Shown: positions 36,163 through 49,000 of the stretch, piece after piece
Position numbering within the stretch: the first letter of the stretch is position 1
Layout of the letters: each line of letters starts with the position of its first letter
NCBI GenBank assembly: GCA_003117195.1
Contig: BDSI01000045.1
Location: 738,255 to 802,254 of the forward strand
DNA from: Eudorina sp. 2006-703-Eu-15
Lineage: Eukaryota > Chlorophyta > Chlorophyceae > Chlamydomonadales > Volvocaceae
Direction: 5' to 3'
Length of the DNA: 64,000 bases
The notes under the pieces: generated by a model
Databases searched by the model: none
The model's input: the letters and a program-made list of their open reading frames with translations, nothing else
What the model was told of the DNA's origin: nothing
Translations under genes and position numbers: made by a program

Positions 36163-39100
36163 CTACGGCACCCCCGGGCTCTGAGACCCGCCCCGACCGC
36201 CCTCCGCCTCCGCCGCCGCCGTGTTCACCTCTCCCAGCCCCGCTAATCTGCCCCCGCCCAGCTCGGCCAGGGTCGCGGGCGCGCTCAGCGCGCCGTCCGC
36301 GATCAGCGTCATCACCTGCGGCACCATCTCCGTCGCCGCCAGACGCTCCGTGGGGCCCGACGCCACCGTCGCCGACGCCGACGCCAGCTGCATCGGCGGC
36401 GGCGGTGGCGGAACGAGCGGGAGCGCCTCCGGCGCCGACACGGGCGCGGGCGGGGGGCTGGGCAGCGGCCGCGACGGCAGCGCCGCGGGGCCGCCGCCGC
36501 CGCCGCAGTGGCGCAGGATCCAGGGGTGGCCGAGCAGCTGCTTGGCGGTGGGGCGCAACGCGGGGTCCCGCGTCAGGGCGCTGCGCAGGAAATCCCGGCC
36601 CTCCTCGCTGATGCCGGGGAAGTCCAGCTCGCGGGTGCGGATGGCCTGTGGCGGAGGGCGGGGGACGGTGGGTTTCACCACTGGAACACCGAAAAGAACG
36701 AGCCCAGAAACGAACCCGGGCACATCCAGGAGGGTGCAGGGTCCGACACCCCGGCACCACTCGATCAAAGAGGGGGCAGCCCTATACGAAAGCCATGGGA
36801 GAGGGGTGGTGGGAGTTGACGAGGGTCCAGCCTGGAAGAGCCCGGCGCGGCGGAACGGACGTCATCCCCGGGCAGTGATCACTGATCAGCGGTGTCGGGT
36901 GATGAGCGCCATCCCCCTCCTCCCAAAACCGAGGTTAAGAGAGCAAGAGAACAACATTCAAAACGATACAGCAACGAGGGCCGGGCCCCCCCCACACCCA
37001 ACTACGAACCGCAAAACGGCCAACCACCAAACCGTCAACTGCCCCCCTGTCGCCCCGCCCCCACCTGGATGATCTTGGAGGGAGATGAGGCGCTGAAGGG
37101 CGCCCGCCCCGTCAGCACCTCGTAGCCCACGACGCCGGCGCTCCACACGTCCACGCGGCTGTCGTACCCGGGCACGGAGGTGTCCTTCATGTCGAAGGGG
37201 CCCTTCTTCAGGGGGCAGTCCAGCACCTCCGGAGCGAAGTAGCTGAGGGGCGCGCCGGGTGTGTGGGGTGGGTGCGTGGGTGTGGGGGGGCCAGGGTCGC
37301 GGGCAGCGCCAAGGACCGAACGTTAAGAAACGGGAAGAGCACTCGCACGGCACTCGCGGCAAGAAGCGTGCCGCACAGTAGAACGCGCACAGTAGAGCTG
37401 CCTTGATTGGGGATAAAGGGGTGCGCTGCCCAGGCCTCATCGCCACAGCCGTGGGTAGGTAGGCCGCACACTTCCATCACGGTTATCGGTGATTCAGGCG
37501 GGTTTCGGGTGTCCTCTGTTTCCGACGCCTACATCGACTGTTACGCTGGACTTTGCTTCTCGCGGCTCAGTTTTCTTTTACACACACCCGCGCCACTCCG
37601 GTCCCTTCCCCCCCATCTTCCCTGAAGGCCGTCCTCCTTCTCCTGCTCATCGTCGGCGTCCCGCATCCTGACCTTGATCCCGATCCTCCTCCTCCTCCTC
37701 CCCTCCCCTCCGACTCCGGCCCCCCGCGCCCCTCACCCAAAAGTGCCCAGGCGGGTGTTCGCCTGCTCAAACTTCTGGTCGATGGCCAAACCGAAGTCCG
37801 CCAGCTTCAGGCAGTTGCTCGCGTCCAGCAGCAGGTTCTCGAGCTTCACGTCCTGGAGGGCGATCCCGAGGGTGAGGGGGGCATTGGAAGGGGGCATTGG
37901 AAGGAATTGGTTGACATGTTGCGGCCCCGGGTCCGGGTCCGGGCCCGGGTGTGTGAGTGAGGGGGCGGGATCGGGGGGCGGAGCGGGTTCAAGGGAGCAG
38001 CCAAGTCCACAACGAACCTTGGTAAAGGGGGATATACAGTGAAAGGGGGTGGGGGAACCCCACGAGCACCCGAGCTCGAAACGCGGAGGATACAACCCTC
38101 CCTGGGGCCGGGCCCGGCCGGGCCGAATGACATCCCCATCGGTCAGCACTGGATGGGAATCCCACCCGAACCCCCGCCCCGCCCCATCCAAATGCTCGCC
38201 CCCACCGCCCCCGCACCCGGTGAATGAAGTGCTGGCTGTGCAGGAACGCCAGCGCCGACATGAGCGGCATCATCACCACCCGCGCCGCCTCCTCCTCGCC
38301 CAGCCGGCCGCCGCGCGCCACCAGGAAGTCAAACATGTTGCCCAGCGGCGCCCAGTCCAGCGCCAGGTAGACGTACTTGGAGTCCTTCCAGGCGGCGTAC
38401 AGCGCCACCACGTGCGGGTGCACGATGCGGATGTGCAGGCAGATCTCCCGGGCGAGCTGGGGGAGGCAGGCGGGCAGGGAGGGAGGGAGGGAGGGAGGGA
38501 GGGAGGGAGGGACGGAGGGTATAGGAAATTGGTAGACATATTTGTAATGCGCTGCTGCCAGAGGGATGGAGGGCGATACCCGCGGGGGTAAGGGGAGGGC
38601 GGCGCGGGGCGGGGCGGGGCGGGGCGTAATCGGTTTGGTGCTCTCTTGCGGTTTCGCTTGTCTTGAATGACTCTAGGGCGGGGCGGGGCGTACAGGCAAT
38701 TGGGAGACAAATTGAAGCGCCGCCCCGCCCCGCGCACGCACCTGGAAACGCTCCATCTCGTGCAGCCGCGAGCGCTTGTAGATCTTGAGGGCCACGTGCC
38801 GCCCGGACCGCTTGTGCTGCGCCTGGCACACCACCGACAGGCTGCCCTCGTACAGCTTCTTCAGCAGCGAAAAGTCGTCGATGGTCCAGGGCGCCGAGGG
38901 GGGCTGCGGCTGCAACTCGGGCGGGCAGTGGCTCGCAACGGCGATGCTCTTGGTGCGGCCCGCGCCGGCCTGCGTGGCGGTGCCGCTGGTGGAGGACGGC
39001 GCGGACGGCGTGCCCGGCGCCGCACCAAGGCCCTGCGGATGCGGATGCGGGTGTTGCTGCGGGTGCTGTGTTGGAGGCGGCGGCTGGGTCGGCATCATCC

Positions 39101-42100
39101 CGGCGGCGGAGTGCAGCGGCAGGGAGCCGTCCGGACCGGGTGTCGGCGCGGAGGATGTCGCACGGCCGTGCAGGCGAGACGCGGACGGCCGGTCGGCGGC
39201 GGCCGCCGCCGCTGCCGCCGCGACCTGCACGTCGGCCCCCGCCGCCGCCGCCCCCGCCGCCGCCGCGGCCATGCCCACCGAGGCGGAACCCAGGTCAGCT
39301 TCGCTGCCGGCCAGCACGCGCGGCGGCAGATGGACACCTGGAAGCGCTTGGGAGTTGCCGTACAGGTCCGACAAGCTGTGCTGCAGCGGCAGCTGCAGCT
39401 GCTGGCTGGCGGCTGCCGCCGCCGTCGGGTCCGCGCTGTGGGCTGCGGGCGGTCTGACGGCGCCGGAGGCCTGTGGGCGCGGCGGCTGCGCCGGCGGCTC
39501 GTCCGCCACGTGCGCGCCGGTGGCCGGATGCGCCGCAGCCGCAGCCGGTCGCTCCGGGTACCCCGGCGCACCGCTACACTGGCCCGGCTGCGCGCTCAAG
39601 TGTTGTTGCTGCTGCTGCTGGGGCTGTAGCTGATGGGTTCGGTGCTGGCTGCTCTGCGCCGGCGGCGACCGGTCGTTTGGGACCCCCGGCCCCACCGCGC
39701 TGGTCGCTGCGGCAGCGGCTCCGGCCGCCATGCCATCCGCGCCATTCGCTGCTGCAACGGCGTCCGCACCCCGCGGAGGGACGCCGCGTGCCGCCACCTC
39801 CCCGTGGCCGGGTCCCGCCCCGATGGGGTGCGCCCAGCTGGCGCTCGGCGCGCCCTGAGCCTGGGCCTGGGTCTGGGCCACGGTAGCCCCAGCCCCCGGC
39901 GCAGCGGATCCGGACACAGCCTGACGGTCCCCGGACGTCGTCGCCCTCCCCGGGTGCGCCTGCCCAGCTCCAACAGCCCCCAACGAATGCGGCGCACCGG
40001 CGGCGGCGAGCGATGCGGCTGCTGCTGCTGCTGCGGCGGCGGCGTGCTCCGACTGATGCGAACCTCGCGTCAGTAAAGGCGTCACTGCCGGCACCGCCGC
40101 CACGGCTCTGCTGGAAGAGGGCGCGGCCGCGCCCTCCCTACCTGCGGTGCCGTGTTGGGCGCCGTCCCCGTTGATCAGCGACGCCCCCTCGCCGCCCCCG
40201 CCCCCGCCGCCGCCACCATAGCCCGAGCTGACGTCGTCCGCCTCCAGCTGCTCCACGGGTACCTCCAGTCGGTTGTCCGGCGGCGCCGTCAAGTCCGACG
40301 CCTGCAGCCACTTGTACACCAGCTGCATCTTCCGCTGCAGCGCCCGTTGAAAGTTCTGGTCGCCGCCGTTGTCGTACAGTGTCGTGTACGCCGACAGGCA
40401 GGCGGTGGTCAGCTTCATGGGCCGGCTCAGCGGCGCCGGCGGGTCGGGCTGCGGGTTGGGCTTCTGCAAGTAGGAGGGCAGCGCGGGGCCGGCGACCAGG
40501 CTGGCCAAATCGTGCGCGAGGGAGGTGGCGGGAGCGCCCGGTGCCCGGATGGCGGCGGCGGCGGCGGCCGGCGCCGGCGCCGCCGGTGCCGCTGCAGCCG
40601 GCGCCGCGGCTGGCGCAGCTGGCTTTGGGGCCGGTACCCTCTTGAGGTTGATTTCCTGCGAGAGGCTCTTGTGGGTGTCCGACGCACCGCCGCCGGAACG
40701 GATCGCGCCCGCGCCGGTTCCGGCCTTGGCGGGCGCAGCGAGGGTCCCCCCGGGGCTTCCTGACTGGAGAGCGGACGAGCCGGCCGTGGCTGCCGCCACC
40801 GCCGCCGCCGCCGCCGCCGAGCCGCCGGCCTCCTCGGGCTGCACTACCGTCGGTGCAGGCGGGCGCGGCCCCGATTGCTGACCCGCCGCTGCCAGGCCGA
40901 CCTGGACGTACTGCCGCGGTGCCGCCAGCGAGGTCTGCGGAAGAGGACCGCCGTCACCCAGATTGCGGTCGGGAGGTCCAAGATCCCGTGTCGCCGCCGC
41001 CGCCACAGCCTGGTGGCCGTGCTGCTGTGCACCGCCGTCGGCCGTGGGGACGGGACCGGCGGCTGCAGCCGGCCCCTGCGGCGGCTGCGGCTGCTGCACT
41101 TGCACCAGCGGGGCTGAACGGAACATGCTGTTGGTGGACCCGCCTGCAGCCGCCCGCAAAGCTGCAGTCGATCCCGCCGCCTCGGGCGCCTGCGCATTCA
41201 CGACTGGCGGCGGCGCCGCCGCCGCCGCCGTCGCCGCACCGTGCAGGTCATCCGCCGCTCCTTTCTGCGGGGCGCCCAGCTCCATCTGGGGTTCGGTCCG
41301 TGCCCCCGCAGGCGAGCTCGCCTGAGGCGGCCGCAGCAGCGACGGCACGGCCGGCGGCCGGGGCTCCCGCCGGTGGCCCCCCGACGCCACGCCGCCGCCG
41401 CCGGCGCCGGAGCCGCCCGCCGAGCCCCGCTCCGGCCGCGTCTGGAACCTCTCCAACGTGTCGTAGTCAGCGTACAGCATGTCCTGCAGGTTGTTCGCCA
41501 TGCTGTAGAGCGCGTTGCTGCTGTCCTGGTTGGTGGCCGCGGTGTTGATGGCGGCGCTGTGCAGGGCGGCCGCCGTGGCGGTGCTGTTGCACTGCTGGGG
41601 GACCGAGTAGGGGCCGGGGCTGGCGTCCTCGTGGATGCGCTGCAGCGGCGTGCCCTCCCCCGAGTTGAGGCCGGAGGCGACGTGGCCGCCCTCCGCCACG
41701 CGGGGCGGCATGACCATGTCAGTGCCCGACTGCGTGTTGGTCCGCTGGACGAACAGCACCCCGGACAGGTCCACGTTGAAGCTCATGCGGGCGCTGTTGA
41801 TCAGCGGGTCCTGGGGCGACCGAGCGAAGGACGGAGATGAGCGGGGGAGAGCGGGGGAGAGGGGGGGGAGTGAGAATGAAACACACAGGTCGATGATGGG
41901 GTTGAGCCAGGTGAATGGCATGGATGGATGGTTTGAAAGAGGGCGGACCGGTACAAGGGCGAGGGGACCTGGGGGGTGGGGTGGATTGGCTTGGGCTGGG
42001 TTGAATTGCTTTGGGCTGGGTACGTGGGTTGGATGCGAGTGACCTGGGCGGGTTTCGGGACGGAGAACGGACCGGCGAGGGACGGATGGTCAGCGCGTCA

Positions 42101-42558
42101 GCTCACCACGGTGTTTTGCGTGGACTCCAGGGCCGCAAGCAACTTGTCGTGTTGCATGGCAGCCTGGTTGCCGTCGACAGGCTGCGAGTCCAGCTGCACA
42201 TCGCGTTTGGGAAGTGCCGGGGCGCAGGGCGCAGGCTCGGGAGCCTTGGATGCAGGTTCGGGCTGGATCGGAATGACCGCTGCTGGAACATCTTGCGCAG
42301 GTGTTGCGGCAGGAGCCTGTTCTGCACGTTGTTTGGGCAGAGGCTCAGCGATTGCCGGGGCGTCCAGAGCCCTTGCTGGCTCCTTCCTCGCCTTTTCCTT
42401 CTTTTTCTTGCCAAACCTGTCGCACACGCCAAGAAAAGCGTGCGACAAGTTAATTGCACGCTGACTCGAAAAGTTGCGGGACCTTTCAGCACCCACCGAA
42501 ACAGATCGAGCAGAGACCGCACAGCTCCACTTTCAACACCTTTTCCAGGAGTCGGCAT
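36163..42558 (-). CDS. Ser/Thr protein kinase, Aurora-like, with long disordered N-terminal region
   Basis: Exons (in transcript order): 42558-42497, 42416-42107, 41810-38742, 38456-38217, 37852-37737, 37242-37065 and 36645-36163. The phase is intact and the product is 1,485 aa. The first ~1,090 residues are Ala/Gln/Pro-rich low-complexity sequence, apart from a basic patch FGKKKKEKARK near the start and a conserved-looking block MSFNVDLSGVLF. The kinase domain occupies about 1100-1390. It has the ATP lysine in HVALKIYK (K1133), HRD-type FIHRDVKLEN split exactly at an intron (R1227/D1228), DFG (1246-1248), an activation loop NTRLGTFGYFAPEV, and subdomain IX/XI blocks DVWSAGVVGYEVLTGRAPF and LTRDPALRPTAKQLLGHPW. 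The glycine loop is KLYEGSLSVV, with only one of the usual glycines. The Ala/Pro-rich tail ends SPGVP. Overall layout resembles Aurora and Chlamydomonas aurora-like kinases, but the subfamily is uncertain. The ATG is chosen because it splices exactly (CTGTTTCG to GTTTGGC). Confidence 0.88.
38457..38741. repeat. Kinase intron 3 with two copies of the AATTGGTAGACA element and a GGGA run
   Basis: A GGGA tetramer run (about 38478-38513) is followed by an element at 38519-38559 (TATAGGAAATTGGTAGACAT and then GCGCTGCTGCC). A more divergent copy lies at about 38691-38720 (ACAGGCAATTGGGAGACAAA). Both copies read on the plus strand, opposite to the gene. Confidence 0.75.
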
Positions 42559-43027
42559 CGTGATGAAAACTACGCTAATTCCTGGGGACCGACCAAGAGG
42601 TTACATTTAGGTCCGAATAACCCGCATCAAGATTTTCAAACAGTGTGCATACGTAACTCCTTCCATCCGTGCTACCAACAACAAAATTAATGGAATCTGA
42701 AACGGATGACTATCGAACACCTTCTATAAGGCAACTACCGTTCGCAGCTTCAGACACAGAAATGTCCCGGATTTCTCCCCGGACATCACCCTTCCAATTT
42801 GCCTATCGTCGCGAGCTTTTTGTGGGAATGATGAGTGAGTTGTACGGCATTTCCGTGAACCGGGACCCATGTGAGCGCCCAGCATGAACGCAATTCTGTT
42901 GACACTGATCTTAGACGACTGGAGCATCGGCTGAACGTTCCTATTTTGCGGATTGCGCCAAACGGCGCGTACAGGGGAAAGGACTTTGGCGGCTTCGGCT
43001 AAATCCTTTTTCCGCCTAACCGCCAAG
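42559..43027. promoter_or_regulatory. Shared 5' region of the divergent kinase and allantoinase genes
   Basis: Only 469 bp separate the two start codons, which face away from each other. The stretch must contain both 5' UTRs and both promoters unless additional 5' exons exist. I see no clear TATA box at a fixed distance on either side. The open frame across 42724-43104 on the minus strand overlaps allantoinase exon 1 and is not supported. Confidence 0.6.
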
Positions 43028-46000
43028 ATGGTGGACAAGTCGGTGGTGGGACTTGTGATTCTCTTAAACGCAATTGCAGCGGGCGTTCTGTAAGTCGCAC
43101 TCACGGCGTTAAGCTACCTGTGCAGTAGTCGGGGAATTCGCACTCGCATCGCCGGTTCCCGCTTTGCGACAGGTACCAGCGCTTCCATGACCTCCCACAA
43201 TTCCAGCTATTGGAATCGCGTTTGGTGGAGCTCTACCACCAGTTCCTGCCACCAAAAACTCCGGATCGATGCGGGGCGCTCAAATGGCCGTCGTACGTCC
43301 TGGTCAGCGATCGCGTGGTCTTCCCTGACGGCGTGCGACCCGGAGCAGGTGCGGGCCTCCTGCAGTCAATAGCCGTGGAGTGTAACACCCCGTTCGGGGG
43401 CGAACCGAAACCGCACTTGACAAGGCACCGACGCGGCGACGGAGGACCCCCGTATGTGGGCCCGCCAGTGCCCAGAAACCAGCGGGGTCGCCGCCGTCAT
43501 CACTGCGGTTCGTCGATCCGCAGCGATCTGCACCTGAAGGATACGCGGTTGTCCTTCAGGCGCCGCCCCTCATGCCGCGGAGCTCCTTCACATTGCTACC
43601 GCCGGTCCTCGTTGCCACCGCGGGGACCGTGGTACTCCACCCGGAGTTGGGTCACTGCGCACCCTCAGCTGAACGACCAGCCCCACCTGACCTGACCTCA
43701 GGGGGGAGAGGACTGAAGCTGGCGACTCGGGCGGCCGCTGTGTGCGCCTTGTGCGCTTGTGCATTCGCTTGTGCGCACTGCATGTGTGTGTATGCCGTAT
43801 TGCGGATTGCGTATGCTGGTTCTCAAGGACCAGCATGCAGCATGCCGTGCAAGGGACCTATCCTGGCGTCCGGTCTGTCCTCGGGTGAGCCGCGGACCTG
43901 ACCTGCCTTGACCTGCCTTGACCTGCCTTGACCTGACCTGACCTGACCTGACCTGCCTTGACCTGACCTGACCTGCCTTGACCTGCCTTGACCTGCCCTG
44001 ACCTGCCTTGACCTGCCTTGACCTGCCTTGACCTGCCTTGACCTGACCTGACCTGCCTTGACCTGCCTTGACCTGACCTGACCTGCCTTGACCTGCCCTG
44101 ACCTGCCCTGACCTGCCTTGACCTGCCTTGACCTGCCTTGACCTGCCTTGACCTGCCTTGACCTGCCCTGACCTGCCTTGACCTGCCTTGACCTGCCTTG
44201 ACCTGCCTTGACCTGCCTTGACCTGCCTTGACCTGCCTTGACCTGCCTTGACCTGCCTTGACCTGCCTTGACCTGCCTTGACCTGCCTTGACCTGCCTTG
44301 ACCTGCCTTGACCTGCCTTGACCTGCCTTGACCTGCCTTGACCTGCCTTGACCTGCCCTGACCTGCCTTGACCTGCCTTGACCTGCCTTGACCTGCCCTG
44401 ACCTGCCTTGACCTGCCTTGACCTGCCCTGACCTGCCTTGACCTGACCTGACCTGCCCTGACCTGCCTTGACCTGCCTTGACCTGCCCTGCCTTGACCTG
44501 CCCTGACCTGACCTGCCTTGACCTGCCTTGACCTGCCCTGCCTTGACCTGCCCTGACCTGACCTGCCTTGACCTGCCTTGACCTGCCCTGCCTTGACCTG
44601 CCCTGACCTGACCTGCCTTGACCTGCCTTGACCTGCCCTGACCTGCCTTGACCTGCCCTGACCTGACCTGCCCTGACCTGCCTTGACCTGCCTTGACCTG
44701 CCCTGACCTGCCCTGACCTGCCTTGACCTGCCTTGACCTGCCTTGACCTGCCTTGACCTGCCTTGACCTGCCTTGACCTGCCCTGACCTGCCTGTCGCCG
44801 GATAACCCTGTGCCCTCCCCGATGGGGTCGAACTGGGTGGGGCCAGGGTGGGTATAGGAAGTTGGTAGACATATTCATATGGGGCCAGGGTGGGGTCCGG
44901 GGCCCTTTGAAGGACGGACACTGGCCTGGGTGAGCTCTTCAATGTTACCTGGGAAACGTTACCAAACGTCCGACATGTCCTCCACACGGCTGGAGCTAGG
45001 GACCATATGTCGTAACCACGCCCGCCCCCATTGCCGTGTGCGTGCCTAGTCCTGCCCCACGCTGTCCTAAATCCCCAAACCCTCTACACATACCCTGCCT
45101 TGTCCCCTCGTGTGTGTGTATGTGTTCTCGCGGCGGGCAGTGTTCATTGAGGGGAGCAAGATTGTGGCGGTGTCGGACAACGTGACGGTGGACAGCCCGC
45201 ACGCCATGAACTTCAAGAACGCGGTCATCTCCCCTGGAGTCATCGACGTGCATATCCACCTCAATGAGCCCGGCCGCGTCGAGTGGGAAGGTGGGTGGGT
45301 AAAAATAAAGAAACAGCCCAGACACACCCAGCCCAGCCCAGGTGGGTGGTGTGCCGCGGTGGTCAGGGTGCACGCAGTGTCACCGCCCGCCCCCCCCCCC
45401 GCGGGAGGGGGGGGGCCGCGACACCCCACCTTCGGTGGTCAGTGGGAGCAGCGCAGCTTCAGTACGTCTACGAATTTCCCATATCCCCCGAACCCGCCCC
45501 TCCCCGCTGCGGGACCCCTCCCAGGCATCACCAACGGCACCGCCGCGGCGGTGGCGGGCGGCGTCACGACGGTGATCGACATGCCGCTGAACAGCCACCC
45601 GGTGACCACCGACCTGACGCAACTGGAGGCCAAGAAGGCGCTGGCCAAGGCGCGGGGGGGGCGGGGGCGAGGGGGCGGGGGGGCGGGGGCCAAGGGGCGG
45701 GGGGGGCCGGGGCGGGGGCACTGGGCGGCCAAGGGGCCCGGGTTGGGGACCTGGACTTGACGGGTCTACGGGGTTTAGTGAGGTTGATGGGGGAATAGAC
45801 AATTGGTAATAGGGAACATGGCAATTGGTACCGTAGACATATCGAAGCTGCGCTGCTGCCATAGCAAAGCGCCGAGCGGGATACGGTACAGTGCCCTAGG
45901 TCTCCAGGGAGGGGTGGGGGTTGGGTGTCGAGTAGATACGGAATCCGACCAACCCGGGTGAATGGGCGGACAGGGGGTCGATGGGGGGCCACGGCTCAGT

Positions 46001-49000
46001 CGTACGTCCTGCGCGCCCGCCCCTCTCACGAGGGGTTCGCCCCTTACCCGTCCTTCATCCCCCCTTCACCCCGCTCTTCCCCCTTATGCCAATAAAGACA
46101 GCGAACCCTCCCCCCCTTGCCCTTCCCCTTCCCCCGTGCGGTCGGCGGCGGCGCAGGCCAAGGCGTACACCAACGTGGGTTTCTGGGCGGGTTTGGTTCC
46201 GGAGAACGCCGCCAACCACACGCGACTGGGGGAGCTGGTGGCGGCGGGCGCGCTGGGCTTCAAGAGCTTCATGTGCAACAGCGGCATCAACGACTTTGCG
46301 CACGTGGGCGAGGCGGACATTGCGGCGGCGCTGCCCTTCCTGAAGCGCCGCGGGGTGCCGTTCTTCGTGCACGCAGAAGTGGTGTCGCCCGTGGAGGCGG
46401 ATCCGGTGGGTATGTAAGCGGGGCGACGGCGACGGCCATGGCGATGGCGATGGCGGGGTGGGGTGGGGTATCGGGAGTGGGTTGACAGTTGACAGTTGAC
46501 AACGAGACGCACTGAGCTGACTGCCAGAGCAAGGATCCGGTGCAGGATGGGCTGGACTGTGGGCGACTGGGGTTGGATTGAAAGCAAACCGGACACACCA
46601 GGTCCTGCGACAAATACCACCGTGGGGGGCAAGCGGGCGGCAGGGGGGGATGGTAAGGGGCGGGCGGTTCGATGGATGGATGGGTGGGAAGGGTCCGAAG
46701 CATCGAAGGGTGTGATTGGGTTTCGGCCTGGGACACTGTTTGTGGCGCCCTGTGATGTGGGGTCCCTTGTGCAAGCTGCCGTTCTCGATTGGGCGGTGGT
46801 CTCGGAGCGCAACCCGCACTGCCCTCTGGTTGCAACTGAAGGCAGCGTTATCGCCGCGAAACCTCACAACAGCGGTGGTAGCCCTCCCGCCCCCGACTCA
46901 CCGTCCGCTGTCTCCACTCGCCGTCCACTTCTGCAGGCGCCATTTCTCCCTGCCCCTGAAACCCGCCCCCTCCCCCCGGGGCCCTCCCTGGCCCTCTCGG
47001 GTCCGCGCCCCCGGCCCCCGGGGGGCGCGGACCAATACCGATTTCCGATACCGCTTCCCCCTCGGCCCTCCCCGCCTCCTCACTGCCCCGGGCCCCCCCC
47101 CCCGCCCCGGCCCCCCTCAGTCCGCTGACCCCCGCCACTACACCACCTACATGGCCACCCGGCCGCCCAAGTTCGAGCAAGACGCCATCCGGCTGCTGGT
47201 GCGGCTGCTGGACGCGGATGCCACCCCGGCGGCCCCGGGTTTCTCCGTACACGTGGCGCACCTGGCGGATGGGGGGGCGCTGGACATCATCCGGGTGAGG
47301 GCGGGGTCCAGGGAGGGAGTTAGGGGGGGTTGGGGGTGGGGAGCGAGGTTAGGGTTTTCGCTGCCTTGATATTGATATGTGGGGTGGGGGGGATGAGCGG
47401 TTTGCGGGTGTGGGACTGGGAATGGGCGGGCGGCAGGTCCGCCGGGCTGACCGCTGACTGCCGACTGCCGGGGCCGAATCAGGTGTGTTATTTGGCGAGC
47501 GATTAGGTGTGTGTGTGGGGGGGGGGGAAGCGCGGACGTGTGAGAACTGCAGCTGGGGGCGAGGGTGGGGGGTTTGGGGCAAAGAAGGGAGTTGGCGGGC
47601 GGGCCGGGGCCTTGGTGGAGAATGGCGGGGAGGAATGGCGGCATGAGGAGTTGTTGACGGGGATGTGAGGGGAGGGGATGATATGAGACGGTATGAGGGG
47701 GGGCAGTGACGGGGATGTGCGGAGATCCGAATGGAAGGCGGGGTGAGATTCCTGCTAATCAAGATCCAAAGGGTGAGATCCCTGGGCCCCGTCCCTTACC
47801 GCCATCCACATCCCACCTCGCCCGCTGGATGGTTCCTGGGCTTCGCCTCTTTATTGTTTCTGTTAAACCTCCTTTCTGTCAATAAAGACACAGCGACACC
47901 CCACCCCACCCCACCCCCCTTGCCCGCAGGAGGCTCAGTCCCGGGGCCACCCCCTGACGGTGGAGACCTGCGCCCACTACCTGACCTTCGCCGCCGAGGA
48001 CGTGCCGGACGGTCACACGCAGTACAAGTGCGCCCCGCCCATCCGGGGGTCCGATAACAGGCGGGCTCTGATCGGAGCGGTCGCCTCGGGGGCCATCAAT
48101 CTGGTGGGTCCCGGGGGCCGGGAGTTGGTAGGGCGTAGCGTTGGGGTGTAGGAAGTTGGGGCGGGTGTGGGCGAGGAGTTCGGTGTTGAGTGTGGGCGAG
48201 GGGTTCAGTGTTGAGTGTGTATGTGAGGGAGGCTGAGCTTTGTGTGTGGGGGAATGAGGGCGGGAGCGGGGGGGGACAGAGGGCGGGAGAGGTGGGGCGG
48301 AGAAGGACGAGAGGGCGGGAGAGGTGGCGGTGGGGTCCGGGCGGGGCCGGCTCTTTCGGTGTGGGCAAGGAGGGCTGGTGGGGCTGGCTGGCCGACTCGT
48401 GGAGGGGCCTTGTAGCAGCGCGGCGCAAGGGCTTTACCCAGCCCATGTTCGTGCCAAGGTCGTTTCTGGGGGTTTAATACTTCTTTTCTTTTGATTCCCA
48501 GCGAGTCTGGGCTGTTGCTTACTTTAACTCGCATGAAGTTTGAACGCCCCACCCTGCCAACCCCAACTCCCTGTGCAGCACGCCGCTACCGCCGGGCTTA
48601 CTTGCCCCTCCCCCCTGGGCCCCCCCCCTCCGCCCCGCCAGGTGTCCTCCGACCACTCCCCGGCGCCCCCCTCCCTCAAGGAGACCGAGAGCGGCAACTT
48701 CCTCAGGGCCTGGGGCGGCATCAGCGGGGTACAGTACCTACTGCCGGCCGTGTGGACCGCCCTGAAGGACGCGGGGGTGGACCTGCGCACGCTGGCCACC
48801 CTGCTCAGCGAGGCACCCGCCAGGCTGGCCGGAGTCGCGGGGCGGAAGGGCCGCCTGGCGGCCGGATACGACGCGGACCTGGTGGTAAGTACGGCGCTGT
48901 ACGGGGCCTTGACGCAGGGCGGGAGAATATGGCGTGAGGGAAGTAGAAAACCCCGAGGCTGCGCGCCAGGGACTCACATGGAGGCAATGGTGTACGGCGC

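Noticed and set aside
39000..41600. Several long plus-strand frames (80-320 codons)
   Set aside because: They are Arg/Ala/Gly-rich shadows of the kinase N-terminal exon, which is open for 1,023 codons on the minus strand and joins in phase to the kinase domain.
42724..43104. 126-codon minus-strand frame between kinase and allantoinase
   Set aside because: It overlaps allantoinase exon 1 (43028-43089), which is supported by exact splicing and a signal-anchor peptide. The frame itself has no recognisable domain.
43892..44792. CRISPR-like array
   Set aside because: Units are 10 bp in direct tandem with no unique spacers, and the genome is eukaryotic.
43823..44987. Minus-strand frames of 350-430 codons made of GRSRQVKAGQ repeats
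   Set aside because: They are the decamer array read in a stop-free frame. The flanking allantoinase exons splice across it on the other strand.
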